Shown here piece after piece: positions 14,901 to 29,900 of a stretch of 64,000 bases of DNA. The stretch comes from Gordionus sp. m RMFG-2023 (taxonomy: Eukaryota > Nematomorpha > Gordioida > Chordodea > Parachordodidae), in NCBI RefSeq assembly GCF_954871325.1, contig NC_088778.1:25653120-25717119 (forward strand). Reading direction: 5' to 3'. A program made the translations under genes and the position numbers. How positions within the stretch are numbered: the first letter of the stretch is position 1; each line of letters opens with the position of its first letter. Below the pieces are notes generated by a model. That model was not told where the DNA came from and ran no database searches. It worked only from the letters and a program-made list of their open reading frames with translations.

Positions 14901-17900
14901 GCATGACTTCCAAAACTTGCAATAACTATTTTATAGCTGACAATAAGGAACCTATGTATAAAATTTTGAATCATTAGGATAAATATAATTTACTAAAGGC
15001 AAAAAAGGTGATTTTTATTGTTAATATGTTAAAAACGAGTTTTTATCATAATTAGGAACATCTGCTAATAGTTGAACACTGGTAAAAACAATTACATAAA
15101 AAATACATTACATAATTTTAGATCTTTATGTTCACGAGATGGAGAGTTTTTCGCGTTAAAATTGTTACCCCGTCAATCGCTTTACCCCGGCCTCCCCTTT
15201 ATTATAATTATAAATATAATAATTAGATAATTTCTATGAATTGCTATCATTTTAATAACTTTAATATATTAGTCACTTGAAATTGCATAGACTTTTTTCC
15301 CTTATAATCGTTTATATTATTTTTAGATCAAATCATATGGAGGAATCTTGTCATACGAATTATATATAAGAGCAGATGACTCTTACAACAATGTCATAAT
15401 ACACCCCACTCTCTTATTGAAGGTTAAATTTAATAATTATTAGTTTGATGATAATTTTTTTATTTATTATAAAGGGTGCTAACATGAGCATCGCTCATTA
15501 CAGTGATCATCAGCCTATACCTAATGCCCCCTATCACATTAAAGTGATATTGAGTGAAATGATGTTCGAACATAGTTATGAAACGTCTCATTTTCAGCAC
15601 TATAATAAAAGACAAATCTTTAAAACGGTAACGAGAGAGCAAATGATGGTAATTTTGTCATCACTCGAAGAAATCCTTGTCCTGGTTCATTATTTTCCAA
15701 ACAATTTTGAAACTCAGTAAGAAAATATTTAATTTATTATGCATAAATTAAACATCAGATTCATCCTTTTCTAAAAATATTGAACTCATTTTGGAATTTA
15801 TTTTACCACACCTATATTTCATATATATATTATCTAGAAAACCCTTATATATTTTTTAAAAAACGTTTATATTCATAAAAATTCAAGTTTCAAAAACCCC
15901 CTAATGGAAATCGCTCTTAGCTCATCAAACCCAGGTTCAATTCGGGATGAGAACAGATTAGCCTTAAGCGTAGAAAGATGCAAGTGTCCTATTAATTATG
16001 CCGGAACCTCCTGTGAATTATGCGGTCCTGGCTTTTACAGAAAATCTACCAATATTTCGAAAGGCTTAGCCTCATTGGTAATAGGAGGCCTGTGCATGCC
16101 TTGTCAATGCAATGGTCACTCGGATGTTTGCGAAGATGAGACTGGCAAGTGTTTATCTTGTAATCACCACACCACAGGCGATAACTGTGAACTTTGTAAA
16201 CCTAGTTACTATGGAGACGCCACGATGGGGACGCCTAATGATTGTCATATATGTCCTTGCCCTTTGCCGCTTGTTTCCAATAAGTAAGCACTGTTTACAT
16301 ATTAAGTAACAAGTTGATTTTACAAAATTATGTATTTACCTTAGCAATTAATGCACTGAACAACTTTTCTTTAAAATTTTTCACTGTAACATAATATAAT
16401 TAGTAAATTTTATTTGTTTTTTTTCTCTCTTAAAAACAATCAAACACGTCTTTTCCAATTATATAATTGTTCATAATTTATATAATATTAAAATAAAGCT
16501 TTGCGACCTCTTGCGAAATAAAGGATGTAGGACAGCGTTATACCGTGATAACATGCAAATGCAAAGATAACTATGTGGGCATGAATTGTGAACGGTAAGT
16601 AATGTTATATATAATATAATGTTAAATGTAAATGGGTAAAAATATAATTTTACAACTTAATCACCCATTTTTTTTATTATCGAAATTGTAAAATTCTATT
16701 ATATTTGAAAAGTAGGCAATAGTTTTAAATGATTATACGAGACTGCCAGATGGTCATTCCTACCATGAATATTTTGTTTTGCGGATAAAATTATACATGC
16801 TTAATATATTGTATTAATTACAATTGAAATACACAAATGAACAATTTATAACTAATTATACGGAATTATATTAGCTGACCCGGTGGTAACGGGAGAAGGG
16901 CTGGCGGGAAATTTACCCCTTCGTTAAAATCTCTGCCCCTTAAGTAAGATACAAAAATATAATTTGAAGTTATATAATTTTGATTGAAATTTGAATGAAT
17001 AATGTAATACATTTTATACCAAAAAACATGTTTTGTTGTAAAATAAATTCTATATGATATTTTTCTAAATAATGGATTTTTTTTTCTCAATTAAAATAAT
17101 TGTTTTCTTGATTTTTTTCCTTCGATATTTTATATTTTCATTTGGTCAACAAGAATTGTTAGTTTTTAAGACAATATTTTTAATAAATAAATCTGCCCCC
17201 CCCCTCCCCACAATACCTAATCCTTTGATCTGTAAGCCACTGAGCTGGTCCTGAATTGGAAGAAGGTGATAAAAATGAATAGTGATAATTAATATGCCCA
17301 CCCAAGCCACTCCTTAACCGTAATCAACTCAATATCCTATTCTAAAATATTAGAAATACCAAGAAATTTTTTTTTAAATATCCTTTTATAAATAGAACTG
17401 CCAATCTTGAAATGACCTGCCAGATATATTATTAATTATACGATTATTTTATAATTTAACGATGACAGTAAAAAATAATATAATAAATATAACAGTTCAC
17501 CAAAAAACATATGAAATAAAATTTAAAAACATCTCTGGACGCAGCGTAATAAACGATTCATGGCGAACTCTTCTAATCTTATATAATTTTTTTTTAAATA
17601 AAAAGGTGTGCTCCGGGTTATTTCGGCCAACCTTTCAAAGTAAACGAGAGCTGTAAACCCTGCCAATGTAACCAAAACTTAGATATGTCGAATCCCGAAG
17701 CGTGCGACTCTGTGAATGGTGTTTGTTTGGTTTGCGGCAAAAATACGGCCGGCCCATCTTGCAATTTATGTTCCCCTGGTCATTTCGGTAATGCTATCAC
17801 CGGAAAATGCGAAAGGTTCTTTTACAATTTCTCGAAATAACCGCTACATGTTGATATGATCATGATAGCAATTTATTCAAAAGACTATTAATATTTACAT

Positions 17901-20900
17901 TATATCTAAACGTTAAAAAAAATGGTTTGCTTATTTTTGCCTCACCTAACCTTAATCAAAATTTATACAAAAAATTATTTTTTTTTAAATTTATGTTTAA
18001 AATAAAAATTTTAAAAAAAAGGTGTTCTTGTAATATGTGCGGTTCTAATTGCGACACTTTGACGGGAAGATGCGTTTGTCACGACAAAGTAGTGGGGCCA
18101 CAATGCGATAAATGCGCGGTATACGCAAATAACCTATCTAGGATTATATCCATTTTAATTATTTATAGCCTTTTAAAAGTCACAGAGTATTTTGTTTAGA
18201 AAACAGTGACTTTTTTAAAAAAAAAAATATATAGAAGTCCTTATATTTTTTATTGATCTTTTTCTTTTTAAATCCCAAAATGATATTATAAATTTAAGAT
18301 TAAAAATAAAGCTTTATTAAGAAATACTTTAAGCGGGCAATGAGTGGATCCTATTGAAAAAGTTTTCGGGTGATATTTGTTCTGAATAGTAATTTTTTAA
18401 AATTCGAAAATATGAATAAGGTCACCTTTTATACTGTCTTGATATCATACATTACCTTATATCAAAATCTATCATTAAATAATGGTGTCCGGACTATTGT
18501 AAATAGAATTGTAAAATTATGAACAAAAATTAAGTCGGGCTTAGACGCGTTAACATCTTTTTTTTAAGGACACCTTGATAAATTAGGATGCTATTGTAAC
18601 CAAAAATAAAAGATCATATTTTTTTTGTATTTCTGAATAGGATCCCGTTCATAGTAAGCACTAAATACCGCGATGTTTCTCAAACGATGCGTCATCGCTA
18701 AACGATAATTATGTATTTTGTAAATTATGCAATCGCTTGATCGATATCTCGGTATTTCACGCTTACTGTAAACGAAGCCTAAGAGTTTACTGTTTTTGAA
18801 AAAGAGTAACTATGTGAATAAAGAAGAAGCTCTATCAACCTTGCGGAGTTATAAATTTGACACAAATAATTTACTAAAATTTTTTAAAATATTTTAAACA
18901 AATAATATTTGTCAAAATAAGCCTGGATTTTATGATTTCGATAGTTGCGTTGGCTGTATGGCTTGTAATTGTTCATCAGGAGCGGTATCACATGAATGCG
19001 ATCTCACAACTGGACAATGTGAATGCAAGCCCGGGACGACTGGAAAATATTGTGAAAAATGCTTGAACGGATTCTGGAATTATGGATTGAATGGATGCAC
19101 ACGTTATTTTTTTTAGATATAAACTTTTTATTTATTTAAGGCTATATTCATAGTGGGATCCGATCCTGACGCGATTTAACAGCTGAGCGATTTTAATAAT
19201 ACTTTTAATCAATTTTTATTTGTTAAAATCAATAATTCTTAGATGATCACCACGAATAGAATGTATGAAATTAATAAGAATAAAGAAAATTGATCTCTCA
19301 TGAGCAGATTTAAAAAATCGAATAGCTGTTAAAACATGTCGGATCGATGAATCTAGCCTAAGAGATTTTTCGAGTAATTAACAAGAAACACATAATAAAT
19401 TATATACTAATAAATTTAAACTGGTTCGCAAAGTTAATTTAACACTGGGAAAATATGTTCTTAAAATATTTTACCAAAATGCTCAAATTAAGTTGTAGAT
19501 TTCATATCTCTTAATAAGTTTAAAATAAATAAGAAATATATTTTGTTCGAAAATCAAAATATTTTTCCATATTAGCCTGTGAATGTGCATCTCTCGGGTC
19601 TGTTGGTATACAATGCGATGCGAAAACCGGTCAATGCAGTTGCTTATCAGGTGTAACTGGAGAAAAATGTGATCAATGTGAGGCGCGTCACATATTGATG
19701 CCCAATCAAGGATGCCAGCGTAAATTTTTTTAAAATATGAATATTAAATGAACAATAAATTCATCCTTTTTACATTGATTCATATTTTTTTTAGTTCAAC
19801 TATCTAATTATGATTTTCTATCGTTTCCCACTAAATTGTATATTATATAAATTACAATCTGCCCCTCTCTTAAATAAGGTCTTGTCTAAAAAGTAATGAT
19901 TTTCTTTTAAGGTAAAATTTCCACCAAACATTTTATATGTGAGAAAAAAAAACCTATAATACGCCTTTTATTTTTCGAATAAAATTGCCGCGCCATATAT
20001 TATTTTTCAATATTTTAAACTAGCGTGCGATAATTGCGTGCACACTCTGCTGGATGATGTAGAGTTACAAGCTCGAAACCTGAAAGAAATTATGGCCGAT
20101 ATGAACGAAATATCGGAAGGAATTTTTGCAACAAAAAGGCTTACACAAATTAATAACACTATAATGCATTTGAGGCCACTCATGCAAAATATAATAGGAG
20201 GGGATACAACAATGTTTGGTCAAGATGGCCATAGCATGGTGACGAAAAGATTTCGCGATAGTACCAAAGAAAAATCGGTCGATAAAATAGACATCGATCC
20301 AGTGAAAGGGGCGTTGCTTAGCCTAAACGTTCAATCACAATATATTCAAGGAAAAGTTGATAACTTAGAAAGTAATTCTCAAAGCACCAAAGCTAAGTTA
20401 CACAACCTCACCGAAGGAATAAGAAATACCGAAGATCTCCTTTCCGAACTTCACAGATCAATATATAGTAAAAAAAAATATTATATTAGTTTTCATTTTA
20501 ACCCCCTACCCTACTTACCCCTCTTTCTATTTTTTTTCCAATTTATATCAGATGCAATTATTAGGACATCCAATGTCGAAAATGCCATCAAACTCAATAG
20601 AATTCAGGGTAACACCGACGCATTATTAGAACAAGCTCAAAGAATGTTTCAATTTTTGGATCATATTTCTTTTAATTCCTCAGAACTCGAACTTCGCGAT
20701 GAGATTGATAAAGTCTATGAATGTAACGCAAATATTATATTTTACATTTTTACTAATTTCATTTATTCTCTCAATAGTATTGTACAAAGTTCAATTTCTT
20801 GAATTCGCTCCAAAACAACTTGAAGAAAGTATAGTATCTTTGATGAAAGAATTAGGACAATCAATGGATAAGATGCGGGAAATTATCAATTTTAGTACTG

Positions 20901-23900
20901 AATCCACTAATACGACTAAGAGTGTTCAAGACATACTCATGCAATTAAATCCATCAGAGATCAAACAATTAGTTGCTGATGCATCTTCAGAAAAATTAGA
21001 ATTAGCGGATGTTTTAAAAGAAGCTGCCAAATTATTAGTCGAAACGAAATCGGCTTATATAAATGCTTCGAAGTAATATTTTTAAAAAAACTCTATATCA
21101 TAATTATTTCTTATGACCACAGAAACATTCAACAGTTGGAACAAATCATCAAAATATCGGATACTAACATCAAGAGGCTACAAAAAGATTTTATGTTGGA
21201 AAGCAACTCACAAACTCCTCCAATCGATCAAGGGAATGCGGCGAGTAAATATTTTAATTTCGAACCCGAATTATCTAAGATCAATGACCACACCCAGAAT
21301 CTCGAGAGAGAGGCCGATAACCTTGTCAAAATATTCACACCTACACGAAAAGCAGCTGACCCAGCTAAAAAGGCCGCAACCGTTTACGAAACCATAACCG
21401 AACTCATCACCAACGCATCCTGGAAGGCGAATTCCGCGGAAATAGAGGTTCAGTCATCCGAAGCGTTTGGAAAGGAGGTTTATGATAAATTAATTTCAGT
21501 TTACTTTACCTATGAACTCTGTGGTTACAAGTTATTTAGAATTCTTAAAATAAAAATTTTCATACATTTTTAAAAATTTATTTATTTGATCAATAAATAA
21601 ATATTTTCTTCAAAATTGATTGATAAAAGGAGGATCTCTTTTTCGGAAATGGTAGTCGGCAAATCTTTATAAACAGTAGGGAGACATTGGCTAGGGCTAG
21701 AGAAGCCAGCAATAACGTTGAATTTTCTTCCAGAGATAATATAGTAGAACTGAAAACCGAGTTGGAGCAAAACGAAGATAGATTATCCGAACTAGCACGT
21801 GAAACCGAAATTTTGGAGGAAAATCTTAAAATTACAATCGAATCTCACAACAACCTTGAGAATTTGGGGGAAGTCAAGAACGGTGATTTTTGAATAAATA
21901 GACACATTTGAACCAAACTATTCCACCAATTCTAATTTTAAGAAATAAATAAAGAAAGAAAGAAAGAGAGACATTAAATAATCTAGGATGCGATTAAGAT
22001 ATATGTTAAAGTGCCGAGGACCATAAATATAAGAACTAAGATTAATTTAGTTTTATCATTCTTCGATTTTTTACATTTAAATGTAATTATATACATAATA
22101 TTTCTAATAATCTTTACATGATAAAGATAATAATACTAATTATTATTAATTAACGTATTATTTTTATACCCTTATATGGCTTTTCCTTAGCCACTTATGA
22201 ACTGTCTAGAATATATCAAGTTCTCCATAAAACTGATCAAATTAGCGATCGCTTTAAAAATTTGTCCAGACACCTGAATTTAACTATGGATATGCTTAAA
22301 TCGACTCCAAGCTATTTGACATCCAAAGGGGGTGAAGAAATGATGGGGCAAAGTATGTGTTTCACGATCATTATTATTTTTTTAGACACTAATAAAATGA
22401 TATATTTCTTACCTGTTAACTTTTTTAAATCAAATTAGGTATTTTTGAAATTTTCTAAAATAGTGTTAAGTTAATATTTTTTTCAATTGGAGTCTTTTTA
22501 CTTTATTAATAATATATTATATAGAGTTACCAAATCAAAATCATTATAGGTTGTAAATAATAAACATACAACTGAATATGTATGATGATATGTTAGTAAT
22601 TTTTTAAAATGATACATGAATTTTTTTTAGTACGGGACGTGGTAGACATATTGCCCAAAATCGCCAATAGTGCCTCTCTATTAGAAAACAGGATCAAGCA
22701 TATGGATCAATCTAATAGGGTTTTGGAGGATGAGATAGATTCTTTATTCAAAATGATCAGTCAAGCACGAGTGCAAGCCGAACAAATCAATCTAGGCGTG
22801 GCGACTACTGGATCCCAATATATTGTTTTGAAAAATCCGGAACATTTGACGGAAGCTACATCCCATACCAATTTGGAAGGTTATTTTAAAACAGGGGCTA
22901 AAAATGGACTTCTTTTTTACGCTGGCTTACCATATTCTCCCCTATCAAGTTCTCAGGTATTTTTAAATATTTTAATGTTTATGTGCGTTATTTTTTTTTA
23001 TACAGTTAAATTAAAAGTATATTCTAGAGTTATCAATAATATTTAAATAATTTCATGGTGAAATATGTGTTGGCCAAATCATCTACACACCCAACCCGAC
23101 CCCTTAAGATTTTTATGTAGAGATAATATGGTATAGTTTACATATATCTCTTTTAGTCACTTATTAACCTTTTGCAAACATATAGGGTTCTTTTGGAATA
23201 TCAAAATGGCCACCGTCGGTCTAATTAGTATTTAAAAAGGACAATGTTATATAGCTAACTAAAAAAATACATTTTACAAATTGTAATTTATATAAGAAGG
23301 AGGCCCGTAAAAGTAAAAAAAAAAATGGATTTGATTTAATTATAAATCTCCCTAATAGTAATTAGGTTAAAAAGAAGAATTTAAAATTTAATTATATAGC
23401 TATATATAACACGTGATATCCAATCAGTTTATAGTTTACTCCTTGTTCTCTCTTCTTTTTTCGTCTCGTCATCTTCGTATGCTAATCAAGACTGACGTGA
23501 CGTCTCCTCCCCTCTTTATTGGGTAGTGTTGTTAAACTGATAGATTTTGGCTATTTTTAAAACGGCTAACTCAATATTTCAGCCTAAACCTCGAGATGCT
23601 AATAGATATCCAGAACTTTGTGCCATCTTTTAGCAAAATTTTCAGGCTTGCATAATATTTTTCTATATAAAATATTGAATTAGCCCTTTTAAATAATGGC
23701 TTAAGTTATACTTCACTACTGGGTTGATAATTCCGATATTCCAGTTGGATCGCAAACTCTAACTCTTATTCGCCCGGAAGTCATTCCTCCAACCTCAAAC
23801 TTTTGACGCTTAACCCTGCATTCACAGTTAGCCCGCTAACTGTGAATGCAGGGTAACGGTGATAAAGCCACACGGCCATTGTCAGCGCCATCTCCATAGA

Positions 23901-26900
23901 TATTCCCTCCCCTTTGAAGCATTAGACTTCTCCCATCATCCGTTCTGTACCTCCACTCCCTTTTGCTACAATCTTTCAAAATTCAAATTTTACTATCTTC
24001 TCATCTATCCTTTGAGAGATGAGATCTGAAATCTTATCTTTTTCTTTGTTATCATATATACCACGCCCTGAGAGTCGAGTTTAATTTAGGTTAAAAAATT
24101 TTGTTTAAAAAATATTTTATATTATATAGGATTTTTTTGCTCTATTGATCGAAAACGGATATCCGAAATTTTATTTTGATCTCGGTAATGGACCGGCTGT
24201 AATTACGAGCGGAAAATATGCTGCAGATAATCGTTGGCATAAATTTCAAGCAGAACGGTTAATATTTTTTATGATATCATATTAATTATCAAGACTAAAT
24301 GATTATATTTATTGTGAAATTTTACAAACTGCTTAAAATAAAAAAAAATCTTTAGGATAAAATAAATATTTTTTGAGAATGCTCATGTAGTATTTTTGAT
24401 CAAATTTTGCCAAAATTCCACTTTGTAAAAAAAAATCTTTTATAAATAAATTTACTGATTTTATGCACAAAGAATCTTTCATGATGAAATAATAAATATT
24501 TTGTAAAAAGGATTTTTATCCTTTTTTTTAAAAAAAAAACTTCAAAGATTAACCCGAAATTTTTATATATTCTCATTTAAAATTTTTTTGTTAAGCCCTG
24601 ATTTACTGTCAAATTCATAGCAAACAAATATGAAATTACAGTAACCTTTACATTATCATTTAAATATTGCAGTGCTGGGACTAAAGGAAAACTGATAATA
24701 AATTCTAAACCAACATTATCCAACGAGCAAAAGAATAGACACATAGCTGATGATATTGATATCGCCCAAGGCTCGGCCATGGGCCCCAACAATATTCTCA
24801 ATTTTGATAACAATAATACCAAAATATATGTCGCAGGCCTACCCCTCAATGCAAAATTGGCGGATATTTTAGGTAATCCTAGAAATTTTAAAGGATGCTT
24901 GGATTCTCTAATGCTGAATCGACAGTTATTAAGTCTATGGAATTTCGCAGAAGCAAGTGATGGTATAAAAGCGTGTAAAGAACGCGAGGTGTGGTTTAAC
25001 GAGGTCTACGAATCGAAGTCCATTTATTCCCATGCCAATAATTCAACTTATCATGTTTCGACTCAAAAAATCGATCATCTTAGTAAGCCAAAATCTTATC
25101 AGCACGAACACGGATTGGGCACTAGCAAAGCTTACAATTTTGACGGGACCGATTTCACAACTGTATCGAAAGGTTTGTGTTAATATGAATAAATTTTTTC
25201 ATATTATAATATATGTAAAACACTAATATACATTAAGGAAAATATAATCCCATGAATCGAAGTCATTTAGGATTGAGCTTTAAAAGCTTCTCTCCTAACG
25301 GACTAATCTTATACGCGAAGGGATATAACAATTACCCGAAAGATTATTTAGCAATCGAAATGAACGACGGTTTGATATTATACCATTTCAACCTTGGTTC
25401 AGGATCCACAGTTTTAGTAACAACAGTTAGGGTCGATGATGGTGAGTGGCATACGCTAGAGGCCGATCGTGACGGAAAAATCGCGCTTTTGAAGTTGGAT
25501 GGAGAAGAGGGTTTTAAATATATTTTTACTTTATATATATTTTTTCTACTTAATTAGTCGCTAAAACGGAATCTCCCGGATCGCACAAACATTTACAGAT
25601 ACAAGAGGACATTTATATCGGAGGCGTGCCAGATAGTCTCGCATCCAGTTTGGGGTTGACTCATAAAAAATTTAAAGGTTGTTTAATGAATATTCAGCTA
25701 GGAAAAAATTACATCGATTTTGGGAATAAACCCCATCCCGGAGTTTCTCTCGGTTGTTCATCTATAAATAGCGCATTAGTTAACTTTCCACCTTATTCGA
25801 AAGGTTATATCCAATTACCGATTGGATACATTAATTATTCGATAAAATTGAATATGAGATTCAAAACTTTGAGCGAAAGTTCGTTGTTAGTGTTTTCCGC
25901 CAATCAAGATAGGGTAAAGCCATTATTTTTTTTTGAAAAAAAATAATTTATTTCTTATCAATTTAATTTTAAATGCAGAGCGACGTTTTTGCCCTCGTCA
26001 TATTGAATGGCAATGTGGTACTAATAAGTAAAAATAATCAGAATACTTACACTCTATCAACTTATGATGCGAATAAAAGTTTCAACGACGGGCAGTGGCA
26101 TAATTTAAACGCTATCAAAAATGAAACAAGGTAAAATTATCAATTAGAAATGATTTATTCCATAATATTATATTATTAACAAAACGAAAATTTAAAATAA
26201 ATGAATTATTTTTTAAGTTTACATCTGAACATTGATGATTTAGTCGATTATGGTATACCAGCACCTAACCAGAAGATAGATACCACATCACCTTTATTTA
26301 TTGGAGGCATCTCACCATTATACCATGCGGTAGTAGACAATTTTACAGGTGCTCCGGATTCATCTCTCTACTTTGCTGGTTGCTTGAGTGACGTCTTCAT
26401 TAATAATGAGTTATAAAATAAATTAAAATTATATACATATAATAAATACTTTTTAAAAACAATGTATATGTTAGATTGCTCGATTTCACCTATATAAATC
26501 CAGAAAACCGCCCAAATGTATTAATAGGAGAATGCCAAGACGATTATTTAAATTATTCTTTGCCAAAGTCCAAGATAACAAGTTGAATTTTATGTTTTAA
26601 TTAAATATTTTTTTAAATAATTATATTAATAACAATTCAATATAATATCATTAACGCGAAGGGTTTGATTATTCTCTGTTCCCTTATTTACCGTCTTCCA
26701 GGCTTTTCTGTCATTCGCTAAATCATTCCATCCGTTAAACTTAAGCTCTGCAAGTCTTTAATAATAATACCATTCCATTTTATTTGCCTCCAACTTTTAG
26801 CCCCGTTATTTATTTTCCAATATATCCCTCTCTCTACATTCTACGTGGCCAAATAACGTAATATACTTTCCTTAATTTTAAAATAAATTGGATTGATCGC

Positions 26901-29900
26901 GAAGGTTTACCTTTTGACTTCATTTATTACATGCTCCTTAGATTTACCTAACATCCATGTGAACTTATATCAATTTCCGGCCTAATCACTGGGTTACTGA
27001 TCCCTCTATTTAGTAGGAATATTTTACTTAACTTTTCTCTTTCTTCAGGAAATTTTAGCCCTTTTTACATAAATTAAAGCCTTATATTTTTAGGCCCGAC
27101 CCAATCAAAATGCAAAGATCATAAATTTCTTCTTTAAAAATAGACCCTATTCTATTTTTTTTAATTGGACTGTCGAAAAAAGTATATTATTTTTAAATGA
27201 AATTTGAGTGATTATTGCTGTGGTACGAGTTTTATCCCAAATAAATATCGAATCCGACTGAACCTCTGAAAATACTTGCCCTAGTCTGATCGAAACAAGT
27301 TCATGTCGACTCGGATTTGGTCTTAGAGCACTACCATGATTCAACTTGCCATCACTATGCTAAGGACACTTCAGCCCATTTCGTGAAACTTTCTAGTCTC
27401 ATGCCCAATTTATATGTCATTACCTTATTAATGATACATCGTCGAAAAATGTTTTGCCATTGGAATATCAAATTCAGGTCTTCGGTATATGCATATCAAA
27501 CACTATTAGAAATAAAAATGAGCCTAAATATGCCACATGATTCAAATCAACCCAATGCAGGCTCAGCCGTTACTTCTAAGTATCGTTTCTTTATTACCAA
27601 TCTTCTATTATTTTTATGTATACTTCTTGAATCTTTTCTTTTCTCAAACTTCACCATATATACTTTGAAACTTAATCGGAGTGGCTTATTAATGATTTTA
27701 TTTCAAAGTAGAAGAAGGGGGGGGGTGAATTTTTTTAGGAGTTAAAAATATTCAGTCAATATTTTGAGACAACAGATTTTAAATATTTCGTTGATTAAAA
27801 TTATCTTTGAAAATCAAATTGTATACAGGAAAAAAAGTTATATAGAGATCTGCAAAGCTCGGCAACACCATTTTTTTCCTGGCCATTTGAGACTCACCAC
27901 CATTTGTCATTTTTCTCCATTTTAGATTTACCATCATTTGTAAATCTTCTTCATTTATGATTCATAACTTTCTTGTCATTTGTGACCGGCTAGGCCTGTT
28001 AGTTACAAAATTACATATTCTATTATTTATCAATATTTTTTACTTTTAAATTGAAGTATTATGATACAGATATCATATTTAGTCCGACTTATAATTTTAA
28101 CGAAATTATTCGGGGAATGGGGTCGAGGTCAAATGCCCTTCCACATAATCCGCCAGCTTGATCCTACGCCTTGCCTTAATTAATGAACGATGTCTTAGTC
28201 TTACTGTTTCTCGCTAGATTTTTTTTATTGGGAATTTAACTCCAAACAAAAGATCCATCTTATTAATTATCATTTTTTATTACTCGTTCCCAAACATTCA
28301 TTATAATGTTGTTCTTTCTGACTGATAAACAACATGATGTCACAAATAAAATATTCACCATTCTGTTTTCCAGCGATTTATTTTCAGAATAATTTCCGTG
28401 GTGCGTTACATAAATCAAAATAATATTACCATTTTCGATAAATAAAACAAAACAAAAAGTGATCTGTAATTATTTTTAACTTTAGATATCAATCAACAAT
28501 TTGATGGAGAATGTTTACTCCCTTTGAAACCAGCTAAACTTTCTGCATCAGAAATAGATGCTGATACAGGATTTAGTTTTCAAGAGCCTGGAAGTAGATT
28601 AGAATACGATAGTCCTCCTGCTAAACACAAATTTAGGTAAAATATTGAATTTTTTTTATAAACTAGCTTAATCTAAATTCATGACGAAATAAAATAAAAA
28701 TATACTACTTTATCCCTCATAGGCACGAATTTTCGATCAAAATAAAAACCCAAGAACCTTCTGGAATAATATTTTACGTTGCTAATAACAACCAAAGGGA
28801 TTACATATACTTGGGATTGGATTCTGGACTCTTAGTCTATGCTTTTATTACTAATAGTACACCTTGTATTATAAAATCTCCCGTAGAGAGCAAACGACTA
28901 GATGATGACACCTGGCATAGCATAATTTTCAAAAGGGAAGCAGGGAAAGGTGAGTTAATAGTTGACAAGGAATTGTCAGGTACATGCAAAGCTGAAAATG
29001 CGCCAAGAACATTAAATATAAGTGCTCCATATTTTGTGGGTGGAATACCTCAGTATATCGCTCAAACAGCTGACATGTCGATTATCAAGGTTAAACTTTT
29101 ACCAAATAATATTTTTAATATACTATATTTAATATCTCTCATTTTTATTTAGCAAAACTATAACTATAAAGGTTGCATAAAGCAAATCATGTTAAATTCG
29201 ATACCATTAGGTATTCCAACGAGGCAATATAATATTGATAAATGTTATGCCTTAGCCGAACCCGGTGTATTCTTCCCAGGAAAGAAATCCTATGTTATAA
29301 TCGGTAACTTAAATATACAATCTTTTAACTTGTATACATAATTACGATTAATTTGTGATATATGCTTTTAGATGATTTTTCGGTAGAAGAAATCTTAAAC
29401 ATCAAGGTCGAAATAAAACCACGTATTATGACAGGGACCATATTTACCATAACGTCCATGGAAGGTCTCTATATGAATTTGCAACTTGACCACGGTGATT
29501 TGGTATTTAGCTTTGATATGGGACACGGTCCCGTCAAGACTACATTTCCTAAATTGAAGAGCGACATAAACATTTGCGATGGACGGTGGCATTCTATAGA
29601 AGGTTATTTAAATATAATTTTTAAAGAGATTTGATTAAACTGGGAATCAAAACATTCTTATCTTCGATATTTTAAATAATGGATTACAAATATTTTATAT
29701 TTGATTGATTTTTGGCTCATTTTTTTTAAAAAAATAATTTTTTTTAAAAACATAATAATTGGAATAGCTATAAAAGCCCAAAATATAGCGACTTTGAGTT
29801 TGGATGGTAAGTTCGTTGAACCCACTGAAAATTACCAAGATCTATTGAAAGTATTAAAGGGGAAATTGTACATGGGAGCAGTGCCAGGTTTAATTAAATA

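Noticed and set aside
15460-15642. Minus-strand frames over laminin exons (15460-15642, 24577-24849, 29395-29592)
   Set aside because: Antisense shadows of laminin exons with no family match.
27317-27745. A 142-codon plus-strand gene in the laminin intron
   Set aside because: No domain, mixed composition, ends in a G-rich repeat, and it is fully inside an intron with no splice support.
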